The notes under the pieces were generated by a model that was given only the letters and a program-made list of their open reading frames with translations, made no database searches and was not told the origin of the DNA. The position numbers and the translations under genes are program-made. Of a stretch of DNA of 5,360 nt, positions 1 to 5,360 are shown piece by piece; within the stretch, counting starts at the first letter, position 1, and each line of letters begins with the position of its first letter. Source of the stretch: Chitinophagaceae bacterium (GTDB lineage Bacteria > Bacteroidota > Bacteroidia > Chitinophagales > Chitinophagaceae). The stretch is from assembly GCA_030151745.1 (NCBI GenBank), contig JASLDA010000103.1:1-5360 (forward strand), read 5' to 3'.

Positions 1-1875
1 CGCATATTGCGCATTCAGCGTAGCGTTGAAGTTGATCTTCTCATTGCTGAAGCGATAGCCGAAGCCGCCGCGATGGTAATAGTAGTCGTTGTTGTACTTG
101 TTCGTGAGCCCGGTGTCGAGGTCCATATAGGTGGTGCCGTTGCGGTTGTAGGTTTCGCGATCTGAAACGTTGTGATTCCAGGACGGGGAATAGTTCACCT
201 GGATCTGGCCGCGCTCCGAGACCGGTTCCGTATAGTTCAGGCTGCCGCTCAGCGTAAGGCCGCTCGCATCCAGGTTGTAGCGCTGGTCGATCGTGTCCGA
301 GGATCCGTCCGAGTAGCTGTTCCCGGAATAGAGCAGCCCGTTGCCGCTCTTGTCGTTGTACTGCGTGCCTACATTCAGCGAGATCGTGCGTCCGCGCTTC
401 GCGAAACGGTGGCGATAGGTCAGCTGGTTGTTCAGGCTGTAGCCGCTATTGGTCGCATCGTAGCGGTTTTGGATGCGGCTTTGATTCCCGGGAGCCGAGC
501 CGAGCGTGGTCAGGCCGGAGAGAAGGCGGTGGGATTCATTCTCCTGGAAGCTGACCCGGGGTTGCAGGATGATCGAATTGCTGCTGTCAATCGCCCATTC
601 CAGCCGCAGGTTTGCACGGTGATTGGTGTTCGTGCTCTTGTTCGTCCCGTTTTCGAGATATACCAGCGCGCTGTCCGGATTCTCGATAATATAGTTGCGG
701 GTCAGGTTGGTTGTATTGGTGTTCTCCGAGTGGTTGAAGAAGTATGACCCCGTCACTTTCAGCTTGGGCCCCCACTGATCGCTGTAGTTGATCCCGGCGC
801 TTTGGGTCTGCGTGATGCCGCCCTGCTGGGAAACCATGAAGTTGGAGGCATCGCCCCCTCCGCCGTAATTGCCGCCTCCGCCGCCCGGTCCGCCGGAGCG
901 ACCGCGGGATCCGCCGCCTGCGCCGAATCCCCCGCTGCGGCCGCCTCCGCCGCCGCTGCTGACGCCAAGCAGGTCTTCGCTGCTGAAGTTCTGCTGGTTG
1001 ATATTGTTGCCGAGCGCTACGATCGAGATCCGCCGGTCTCCGTTGAAGAAGTTGATATTGCCGCCGAGCGTGTAGCGGCCCTCGCCGTTGTCCAGGTCCT
1101 GGCCGTAGCCGCCGCTGATCTTGCCGAAAGAGCCGACGTTCTTGCCGCGCTTGGTGATGATATTGATCGTCTTCTGCGCGTTCCCGTCGTCGAAGCCGGT
1201 GAATTGCGCCTGGTCGGAAGCGCGGTCGAATACCTGGATCTTATCCACGATTTCGGCCGGCAGGTTCTTGATGGCGGCGTTCACGTCGTCGCCGAAGAAC
1301 TCCTTCCCGTCCACCAGGATCTTCTTTACATCTTCGCCATTCACCTTGAGCGTACCCCCGTCGTTGGAGATGCCCGGCATTTTACCGATCAGGTCCTCGG
1401 TCGTGGCATCGGGATTGGTCTTGAAGGCGCCGGCGTTGAACGAGGTCGTGTCCCCGCTTTGCTGGGCGCGGAGCTGCTCCGCCGTAACCGTGACGCCGCC
1501 CAGCGCGCTGGTGCTCTGGGTCATCGTGATCGTGCCGAGGTCGATCGCGGCGGAAGCGACGTCGATATTGCGGATGACGGGAGCATAGCCTAGATAGTTG
1601 CTGCGCAGCACATAGCTGCCCTGCGCAACCTGGGGAATGCTGAATACGCCGTCCACGTCGGTTACCGTATTCAGGATCTGGGTCGAGTCGCTGCGCAGGC
1701 TGAGGGTGATGACTGCGCCGATGACGGCCTGATTGTCCTTGGCGTCCACGACCTTGCCGCTTATGCTGATATCCTGCGCGAGTGCATGCAGGGGTATGCA
1801 GGACAAGAGCAGTAGGTAAAGGGCAGGCTTGGAGAGTGTGAAGATCCGTAGCACTAGTCGTTGCGTTTGAGTCAT
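1..1875 (-). CDS. TonB-dependent receptor-like outer membrane beta-barrel protein, N-terminal 625 residues (3' end outside window)
   Basis: The open frame runs without a stop from an ATG at 1875 to the left edge. Residues 1-33 form a signal peptide: Arg at 6 and 10, the hydrophobic core ALYLLLLSCIPL, and ALA before Gln34. Residues 36-120 resemble a CarboxypepD_reg-like domain (ISISGKVVDAKD, then TDVDGVFSIPQV and YLGY). Residues 125-245 resemble a receptor plug (DLIGKMPGIS, ILVDGKEFFGDD, VDKIQVFDRASDQAQFTGF, KTINIITKRG). From about 250 alternating strands suggest the beta-barrel. A Gly-rich insert (23 Gly in residues 308-341) interrupts it. This is the OMP_b-brl_3/TonB-receptor type common in Bacteroidota, usually about 900 residues, so roughly a third is missing. 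Such proteins sit in the outer membrane, and TonB-driven import is inferred. The ligand is unknown and no SusD-type partner is visible. No Shine-Dalgarno and no alternative upstream ATG is seen. LLSC weakly resembles a lipobox, but ALA-Q fits better. Confidence 0.93.
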   Translation of the reverse strand, partial: MTQTQRLVLRIFTLSKPALYLLLLSCIPLHALAQDISISGKVVDAKDNQAVIGAVITLSLRSDSTQILNTVTDVDGVFSIPQVAQGSYVLRSNYLGYAPVIRNIDVASAAIDLGTITMTQSTSALGGVTVTAEQLRAQQSGDTTSFNAGAFKTNPDATTEDLIGKMPGISNDGGTLKVNGEDVKKILVDGKEFFGDDVNAAIKNLPAEIVDKIQVFDRASDQAQFTGFDDGNAQKTINIITKRGKNVGSFGKISGGYGQDLDNGEGRYTLGGNINFFNGDRRISIVALGNNINQQNFSSEDLLGVSSGGGGGRSGGFGAGGGSRGRSGGPGGGGGNYGGGGDASNFMVSQQGGITQTQSAGINYSDQWGPKLKVTGSYFFNHSENTNTTNLTRNYIIENPDSALVYLENGTNKSTNTNHRANLRLEWAIDSSNSIILQPRVSFQENESHRLLSGLTTLGSAPGNQSRIQNRYDATNSGYSLNNQLTYRHRFAKRGRTISLNVGTQYNDKSGNGLLYSGNSYSDGSSDTIDQRYNLDASGLTLSGSLNYTEPVSERGQIQVNYSPSWNHNVSDRETYNRNGTTYMDLDTGLTNKYNNDYYYHRGGFGYRFSNEKINFNATLNAQYA

Positions 1876-1903
1876 GCGCTGCTGGGTATAAGAATGAGGC
1901 CAG

Positions 1904-1911
1904 CAAATGTC
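1904..1911 (-). promoter_or_regulatory. Possible -7 element for the outer-membrane receptor gene
   Basis: On the minus strand this reads GACATTTG, one base away from the Bacteroidota -7 consensus TAnnTTTG, and lies 28 bases before the receptor ATG. It sits just past the terminator of the upstream gene, where a promoter is needed. I see no clear TTG at the -33 position, so this is a weak call based on one short motif. Confidence 0.22.
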
Positions 1912-1925
1912 CGGTATAAATGCAG

Positions 1926-1954
1926 AAAAGCCGTCCTGTCGTCGGACGGCTTTT
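1926..1954 (-). terminator. Intrinsic terminator after the hsp20 gene
   Basis: A perfect 11-bp stem pairs AAAAGCCGTCC (1926-1936) with GGACGGCTTTT (1944-1954) around a 7-base loop. Read on the minus strand it ends in TTTT and starts 30 bases past the hsp20 stop codon. The A run and T run at the two ends make it formally bidirectional, but no plus-strand gene leads into it. Confidence 0.85.
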
Positions 1955-1983
1955 GCAAGGCGGGGTTTAATGAGGATGCTGAC

Positions 1984-2418
1984 TTACAGGACATTGATCT
2001 CCTGGCTGGAGGCTTCCTGCTGCTCCTTTTTCGGGAGGCAGACCTGCAGGATGCCGTCGTTGTAGCGGGCGCTGATGCCGCTGGCCTGGATCTTGTCATT
2101 CAGCGTGAAGCTGCGCTTAAAGCTCTTTACCTTGTATTCCCGGCGCAGCCATTTGGAGGCGGATTCGGTTTCTTCTTCCTGATGCTCAAAGGAGATCGTC
2201 AGGATATTCCGGTCAATATTGACCTTGAAGTCCTCTTTCTTCAGGCCCGGCGCCACGACGTGCAGGTCATAGGCGGTGTCCGATTCCTGGATATTGACCG
2301 GGATGCGGGAAAGGTCGGTGAGAGCATCCTCTCCCCAGACCTTATTGATGCCGTTGCTGAAGACATCTTCCAGAAGGCCGGTGATGACGCGGGGCATTAC
2401 ATGATTGCGGTTGTACAT
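1984..2418 (-). CDS. Small heat-shock protein, Hsp20/alpha-crystallin family
   Basis: This is a 144-residue ATP-independent holdase that would bind unfolding proteins in the cytoplasm and keep them soluble for refolding by other chaperones. A short N-terminal arm (1-38) precedes an alpha-crystallin domain at about 39-131. Typical features are IPVNIQESDTAYDLHVVAPG, GLKKEDFKVNI, NILTISFEHQ and the near-invariant GILQVCLPK at 122-130. The C-terminal tail ends in INVL, matching the I-x-I/V motif that docks onto neighbouring subunits in oligomers. Length is typical for a bacterial Hsp20. The start at 2418 is the first Met; Met8 at 2397 is an alternative. No Shine-Dalgarno is evident. The gene is monocistronic: a terminator follows it, another separates it from the reductase gene upstream, and a possible promoter with direct repeats lies in its leader. 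Confidence 0.96.
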   Translation of the reverse strand: MYNRNHVMPRVITGLLEDVFSNGINKVWGEDALTDLSRIPVNIQESDTAYDLHVVAPGLKKEDFKVNIDRNILTISFEHQEEETESASKWLRREYKVKSFKRSFTLNDKIQASGISARYNDGILQVCLPKKEQQEASSQEINVL

Positions 2419-2462
2419 GGCTCGTGATTTTAACTGGGTGAATGATTACGACCTATCGGAAA

Positions 2463-2494
2463 CAAACTCGATACCACCCCGTGTTAAATGTCAA
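2463..2494 (-). promoter_or_regulatory. Possible hsp20 promoter
   Basis: On the minus strand TTG (2492-2494, within TTGACA) is followed after 21 bases by CGAGTTTG (2463-2470). The second half keeps the TTTG of the Bacteroidota -7 consensus TAnnTTTG but lacks the TA. The spacing fits the usual -33/-7 layout, and the element lies 44 bases before the ATG. A sigma70-like reading (TTGACA, 15 bases, TATCGA) is also possible. Two imperfect motifs only, so confidence is low. Confidence 0.35.
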
Positions 2495-2498
2495 TACG

Positions 2499-2518
2499 GC
2501 CGGTTGTTTTGCCGGTTG
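2499..2518 (-). repeat. Direct repeat CAACCGGC x2 upstream of the putative hsp20 promoter
   Basis: On the minus strand two identical CAACCGGC octamers (2511-2518 and 2499-2506) are separated by AAAA, a 12-base period. They end four bases before the TTGACA of the putative promoter. The placement is what an activator or repressor site would show, but no regulator is known from this sequence and chance cannot be excluded for 8-base words. Confidence 0.4.
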
Positions 2519-2660
2519 CTGTCAAAATGTCTGATCGAGACTGATTTTCTTGCCGGAAATGCTGGAAATGCGGGCGTGGAAAAATATCAGACCTGGTTTT
2601 CGGGGCTTTTCTGGATATTTGTGCTGCTTACAGCTTGTGTTAGTAAGTGCAATCCCAAAC
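2519..2660. other. Intergenic stretch with no recognised gene
   Basis: Between the hsp20 upstream region and the terminator of the reductase gene I find no credible coding sequence on either strand. A plus-strand frame crosses it but begins inside hsp20 antisense and runs through the terminator into the reductase, and its translation has no family character. The only local structure is a 9-base near-tandem (GGAAATGCT then GGAAATGCG, 2555-2572) of unknown meaning. Confidence 0.5.
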
Positions 2661-2690
2661 AAAAACTCCCGCCATATCGCGGGAGTTTTT
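2661..2690 (-). terminator. Intrinsic terminator after the RmlD-like gene
   Basis: A perfect 12-bp stem pairs AAAAACTCCCGC (2661-2672) with GCGGGAGTTTTT (2679-2690) around a 6-base loop. On the minus strand it ends in TTTTT and begins 25 bases past the reductase stop codon. The symmetry would also let it work on the plus strand, where no gene is seen. Confidence 0.9.
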
Positions 2691-2715
2691 GCTTTACAGG
2701 CATCTTCCTGATCGC

Positions 2716-3588
2716 TCAGACCCGGTACCGGCTCAGGTAATCGTCCAGGTTGCTGAACAGGAACTCGGGATACAGTGCTGAGAATTTCTGCATGATGAAC
2801 CCGCCGTTCAGCGGACGGGCAGCAGGCTGCTGCAGGGAAGCCGTCGACACCGCATTGAGCTCGTAGCTCGCTTCGGGGAAATAGCGGAGGATGCGGAGGG
2901 CCAGCTGTACCCGATTCATGTAATCGGTGCCGCCGCAGTTGAAGATGCCTTTATGCCCGTCGCGCAGCAGCAGGAAGATCGCGGCTGCGATATCGGCGGC
3001 ATTCGTCGGGTTGGCGAACTGATCGTAAGGCAGCTTCAGTGTCAGCTTCTGGCCGTCGAGGCATTGCTGTACGATGCGGGCCACGAAGTTTTTGCCTCGG
3101 GCCTCGTCCCCGTACACATTCGTCACCCGGACGATCAGCGAATCGGGGATCTGCTCCAGGACCAGCTGCTCCGCTTCCAGCTTGTGGCGACCGTACACGC
3201 TGAGCGGCGCGACGGGAGCGTCTTCGCTGTAAGGGCCTTCGGCGCCGTCAAAAACATAGTCCGTTCCGAGGTAGACCATGCGAGCCCCGCAATCCTTCGC
3301 GATCGCGGCAAGGTTCCGTGTGCTGAGAACCGTCTTCTCATAGCTTTCCTCCGGGTTGCTCTCGCAATAGTCGACATGCGTCAGCGCCCCGCAGTGCACG
3401 ATAGCGTCCGGTTTCCATCCCCTGATGTCGAAGTTCTCCGCATGTCCCGGCTCCAGCGTATTGAAGTAAACCAGGCCATCCTGCGGATAGGAAAAATAAG
3501 AACCCGTAACGTCCCAGCCCTGGGCCGTGAAATGACGCAGGCAATTGCTGCCGACCAGGCCGGAAGCGCCGGCTATGAAGATTTTCAT
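2716..3588 (-). CDS. RmlD-like NAD(P)-dependent SDR oxidoreductase
   Basis: This 290-residue cytoplasmic protein belongs to the extended short-chain dehydrogenase family, closest in style to dTDP-4-dehydrorhamnose reductase (RmlD). A Rossmann fold opens with MKIFIAGASGLVG, giving GxxGxxG at 7-13. CGALTHVDYCE (66-76) corresponds to the RmlD NAxAYTxVDxAE region. GTDYVFDG (108-115) carries the catalytic Thr109, and YGRHK supplies Tyr132 and Lys136 of the YxxxK pair. PTNAADIA (194-201) and RPLNGGFIMQKF (258-269) match RmlD substrate-side motifs. Length is normal. The start is firm: an in-frame TAA immediately precedes the ATG. No Shine-Dalgarno is seen; an octamer repeat occupies the leader. No rmlA, rmlB or rmlC neighbours are present, so a role in dTDP-rhamnose synthesis is unproven. 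Reduction of another nucleotide sugar, or a MAT2B-like role, remains possible. Confidence 0.92.
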   Translation of the reverse strand: MKIFIAGASGLVGSNCLRHFTAQGWDVTGSYFSYPQDGLVYFNTLEPGHAENFDIRGWKPDAIVHCGALTHVDYCESNPEESYEKTVLSTRNLAAIAKDCGARMVYLGTDYVFDGAEGPYSEDAPVAPLSVYGRHKLEAEQLVLEQIPDSLIVRVTNVYGDEARGKNFVARIVQQCLDGQKLTLKLPYDQFANPTNAADIAAAIFLLLRDGHKGIFNCGGTDYMNRVQLALRILRYFPEASYELNAVSTASLQQPAARPLNGGFIMQKFSALYPEFLFSNLDDYLSRYRV

Positions 3589-3592
3589 TTAA

Positions 3593-3616
3593 GTTGAATA
3601 GTTGAATGGTTGAATA
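3593..3616. repeat. Tandem octamer repeat GTTGAAT(A/G), three units
   Basis: Three consecutive 8-base units GTTGAATA, GTTGAATG, GTTGAATA end five bases before the reductase start codon. A second cluster of the same octamer lies at 4102-4121 in the opposite orientation. A cluster this close to an ATG would lie in the mRNA leader of the reductase. Confidence 0.75.
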
Positions 3617-3664
3617 GGCTGCTTATACAGCGCAGAGCTTTGCTGAATTTGCAAGGCTAAGGTT

Positions 3665-3844
3665 TTAATCTGATTGATCATCGAGCTTGATCAAAAAGTC
3701 ATCAGCGGTCGCCCTTCCATCGATTAGATCAAGGGAATACTCGCCGGAGCTGGGCTCGCTTACATATTCGTTTGCTTTTGCGGGTTTACGCGGCCTTTCA
3801 GAAATGAAATACAGCCACTCTGGATGCAGCGGGTGCGATTCCAT
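3665..3844 (-). CDS. Small hypothetical ORF, 59 residues
   Basis: An ATG at 3844 opens a 59-codon frame ending in TAA at 3665-3667. AGGA six to nine bases before the ATG (within TTCAGGAACGA) resembles a Shine-Dalgarno site, unlike the other genes here. The product is acidic towards its C-terminus, with no membrane segment or signal: it begins MESHPLHPEWLYFISERPRK and ends DDFLIKLDDQSD. I do not recognise the family. The amino-acid composition looks like a real protein rather than an antisense shadow, since no gene lies opposite. The gap is visibly more AT-rich than neighbouring genes. It may be a true small gene, but the in-frame residues before the ATG (AYKIQER) and the neighbouring frame suggest instead that it is the 3' part of a longer broken gene. 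Confidence 0.4.
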   Translation of the reverse strand: MESHPLHPEWLYFISERPRKPAKANEYVSEPSSGEYSLDLIDGRATADDFLIKLDDQSD

Positions 3845-3927
3845 TCGTTCCTGAATTTTATAAGCAATTCATCGTTTAGATAACCTGAATCCCGCGCATC
3901 GATCAGATTCGTAGAAATTCTGGTATC
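3665..3927 (-). pseudogene. Probable gene remnant with a single-base frameshift
   Basis: Upstream of the 59-codon ORF, a different minus-strand frame reads ISTNLIDARDSGYLNDELLIK (split here as ISTNLIDARDSG and YLNDELLIK) from just after a TAG at 3928-3930. Adding one A to the AAAA run at 3856-3859 would join it to the downstream frame as LNDELLIK then IQERMESHPLHPEW, a smooth helix-like passage, giving about 87 codons in total. No start codon is visible for the upstream part, so its 5' end also seems lost. Family unknown. The join is an inference from how natural the combined protein reads. A sequencing error in a short homopolymer, or two unrelated frames, could explain the same picture. Confidence 0.42.
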
Positions 3928-3951
3928 CTATCTGCTAATCGGAGTGTTATT

Positions 3952-3991
3952 AAAAAAGAAAGTTAGCAGCTTAAGCATGCTGCTAACTTTC
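3952..3991 (-). terminator. Intrinsic terminator of the alpha-oxoamine synthase gene
   Basis: A perfect 13-bp stem pairs GAAAGTTAGCAGC (3958-3970) with GCTGCTAACTTTC (3979-3991) around an 8-base loop. On the minus strand it is followed directly by TTTTTT (3957-3952). It lies 134 bases beyond the synthase stop codon, giving a fairly long 3' untranslated region. It separates synthase transcription from the remnant and the reductase. Confidence 0.92.
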
Positions 3992-4080
3992 GGAAGACGG
4001 CTGGATATGGATTCACTCGACAGCGAATGGATCATTCTGTGCGTCGGTGTGAGGGTTGACGATGTATGCTGATGGGTATT

Positions 4081-4101
4081 GTATGAATGCCCTATTCATA
4101 C
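4081..4101. repeat. Short perfect hairpin in the synthase 3' untranslated region
   Basis: GTATGAAT (4081-4088) and ATTCATAC (4094-4101) form an 8-bp inverted repeat around the loop GCCCT, 24 bases past the synthase stop. No U run follows, so it is not a terminator by itself. It abuts the octamer repeat cluster. Function unknown; it could stabilise the transcript end. Confidence 0.5.
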
Positions 4102-4121
4102 CACTCAACCATTCAACCAAC
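4102..4121. repeat. Octamer repeat cluster, inverted relative to 3593-3616
   Basis: On the plus strand this reads CACTCAAC, CATTCAAC, then CAAC: two and a half units of the complement of GTTGAATG. The 15 bases at 3601-3615 match the complement of 4103-4117 at 14 positions, so the two clusters are inverted copies about 500 bases apart. This cluster starts 4 bases past the synthase stop codon. Confidence 0.65.
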
Positions 4122-4124
4122 TCG

Positions 4125-5360
4125 CTACGCGAGCGCCGGCATCTCCTGCGGATACTCCTTGTTCTGGAGCTTCGTCCGTAGTGCGCTGAATGCTGCAAGC
4201 GTCTCGTCGATGTCCTGATCGGTGTGCGCGGCCGTCGGGATGAGGCGAAGCATGATCTGGCCCTTCGGAATTACCGGATATACCACTACGCTGCAGAAGA
4301 TGTTGTAGTTCTCGCGCATGTCGTGGATGAGCTGCGTTGCGTCGAACAGGCCGCCTTCCATGAAGACCGGCGTCACGGGTGTGTTGGTGGTGCCGATGTT
4401 GAAGCCGCGCTCACGCAGTCCGTTCTGCAGGCGGTTTACGTTATGCCAGAGCTTTTCGCGGAGCTCGGGCATGCTGCGCAGCAGCTCGAGGCGCTTCAGA
4501 TTGCCGTGCACGATCGGCATCGGCAGACTCTTGGCGAACACCTGGGAGCGCATGTTGTAGCGCAGGTAGGTCAGGATCTTCTTATCCGCCGCGAGGAAGC
4601 CGCCAATGGAGGCCATGCTCTTCGCGAAGGTGCTGAAGTAAATATCGATATCGGACATACAGCCTTGGAGCTCGCCGATGCCCGCGCCGGTAGCGCCCAT
4701 CGTGCCAAAGCCGTGCGCATCGTCCACGAAGAGGCGGAACTCGTACTCCTTCTTCAGCGCAGCGATCTCCGCGATCTTGCCCTGATTGCCGCTCATGCCG
4801 AATACGCCTTCGGTGATCAGCAGGATGCCGCCTCCTGTTTCCTTCGCCATTTCAGTGGCGCGCTGCAGCTGCTTTTCGCAGTCGGCGACGTCGTTGTGCT
4901 TGAATACGTAGCGGTGACCCGGGTGCAGGCGCAGGCCGTCGATGATGCATGCGTGGCTTTCCGCATCGTACACGATCACATCGCGGCGGTTGCACAGCGC
5001 GTCGATCGTGGAGACCATGCCCTGGTATCCGAAGTTGAACAGCATCGCGTCTTCGGTGCCTACGAAGGCGGCCAGCTCGCGCTCCAGCTGCTCGTGCTGA
5101 TTGGAGTTGCCGCTCATCATGCGCGCGCCCATCGGCATCGCCAGGCCGTACATGGCCGCGCCTTCTGCGTCAGCCTTGCGCACTTCGGGATGATTGGCCA
5201 GGCCCAGGTAGTTGTTCAGGCTCCAGACCACTTTCTCGACGCCCCGGAACTTCATGCGGTTGCCGATCTCACCTTCCAGCTTGGGAAATGCAAAATATCC
5301 AGGTGCTTTTTCAGCATAATCGCCTATGGGACCGAGTCTTTTCTCAAATTTGGCAAAAAT
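4125..5360 (-). CDS. Alpha-oxoamine synthase, PLP-dependent (serine palmitoyltransferase / cysteate acyltransferase / KBL family); 5' end just outside window
   Basis: The visible 411 residues are nearly the whole protein. The frame stays open to the right edge, and the segment before Met at 5255 (GDYAEKAPGYFAFPKLEGEI) reads as genuine family sequence, so the true start lies a few codons beyond 5360. Fold-type I PLP enzymes of this family condense an amino acid with an acyl-CoA or acyl-ACP, releasing CO2. Visible residues: His136 in DAESHACIIDG (cofactor stacking), Asp213 and His216 in FVDDAHGFG, and the PLP-binding Lys247 (codon 4620-4622) in STFAKSMASIGGF, which fits the class-II aminotransferase signature T-x-[STAG]-K. 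LRLIPTAAHT near the C-terminus matches the family's substrate-side R...HT region. Likely roles are making sphingoid bases (from serine) or capnine for sulfonolipids (from cysteate); substrate cannot be fixed from sequence. BioF or KBL are less likely, as no biotin or threonine genes adjoin. Its terminator is at 3952-3991. Confidence 0.92.
   Translation of the reverse strand: MFAKFEKRLGPIGDYAEKAPGYFAFPKLEGEIGNRMKFRGVEKVVWSLNNYLGLANHPEVRKADAEGAAMYGLAMPMGARMMSGNSNQHEQLERELAAFVGTEDAMLFNFGYQGMVSTIDALCNRRDVIVYDAESHACIIDGLRLHPGHRYVFKHNDVADCEKQLQRATEMAKETGGGILLITEGVFGMSGNQGKIAEIAALKKEYEFRLFVDDAHGFGTMGATGAGIGELQGCMSDIDIYFSTFAKSMASIGGFLAADKKILTYLRYNMRSQVFAKSLPMPIVHGNLKRLELLRSMPELREKLWHNVNRLQNGLRERGFNIGTTNTPVTPVFMEGGLFDATQLIHDMRENYNIFCSVVVYPVIPKGQIMLRLIPTAAHTDQDIDETLAAFSALRTKLQNKEYPQEMPALA

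Noticed and set aside
802..1593. 263-codon plus-strand ORF rich in Ala, Val and Asp
   Set aside because: It is antisense to the clear receptor frame, whose signal peptide, plug and barrel motifs are unmistakable; GC-rich coding sequence readily leaves such open shadow frames.
1784..1800. Lipoprotein-type signal (LLSC) in the receptor leader
   Set aside because: The -2 and -1 residues fit a lipobox poorly, while ALA before Gln34 is a good signal peptidase I site and receptors of this type are not normally lipoproteins.
2405..2740. 111-codon plus-strand ORF with a short hydrophobic stretch
   Set aside because: It begins inside hsp20 antisense, runs through a strong terminator hairpin and ends in the reductase antisense. 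The product has no family character and no promoter is apparent.
2953..3597. 214-codon plus-strand ORF
   Set aside because: It lies wholly antisense to the RmlD-like gene, which has complete cofactor and catalytic motifs.
3593..4121. Insertion sequence or MITE bounded by the inverted octamers
   Set aside because: No transposase, no clear target-site duplication and low-complexity termini, so I report the repeats but do not call a mobile element.
4013..4198. 61-codon minus-strand ORF overlapping the synthase 3' end
   Set aside because: Its first half is an Arg/Ser-rich out-of-frame reading of the synthase. Only the last 28 codons are outside that gene, and they have no recognisable start signal.
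5253..5255. ATG at 5255 as the start of the synthase
   Set aside because: The 35 codons upstream stay open to the window edge and encode sequence that fits the family N-terminus, so this Met is internal.

Overview
The window reads like the chromosome of a Bacteroidota bacterium, most likely of the Chitinophagaceae. This rests on protein style (an outer-membrane beta-barrel receptor with an N-terminal carboxypeptidase-regulatory-like domain, and an alpha-oxoamine synthase of a type I associate with this phylum), on GC-rich coding sequence with AT-richer gaps, and on the general lack of Shine-Dalgarno sequences before the larger genes. No organism can be named from the sequence alone.

All four convincing genes lie on the minus strand, so the window is read here from right to left. 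(1) 5360-4125: an alpha-oxoamine synthase (serine palmitoyltransferase / cysteate acyltransferase / KBL family), missing only its first few codons beyond the window edge. (2) 4124-3589: a 536-base gap holding a strong intrinsic terminator (3952-3991), a small hairpin, two inverted clusters of an 8-base repeat, and a short AT-richer coding remnant (3927-3665) that appears broken by one missing base. (3) 3588-2716: an RmlD-like SDR reductase ending at a terminator (2661-2690). (4) 2418-1984: an Hsp20 small heat-shock protein with a possible promoter, a pair of direct repeats just upstream of it, and a terminator (1926-1954). (5) 1875-1: the first 625 residues of a TonB-dependent-receptor-like outer-membrane protein that runs off the left edge.

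Terminators close three of the genes, so this looks like a row of separately transcribed units rather than an operon. Loose functional themes are the cell envelope (lipid-base synthesis, a sugar-nucleotide-type reductase, an outer-membrane receptor) and stress protection. Nothing links them into one pathway. I found no RNA genes, CRISPR array, insertion sequence or defence system. The least explained part is the 3589-4124 gap. I see no strong case for a wholly new system here.
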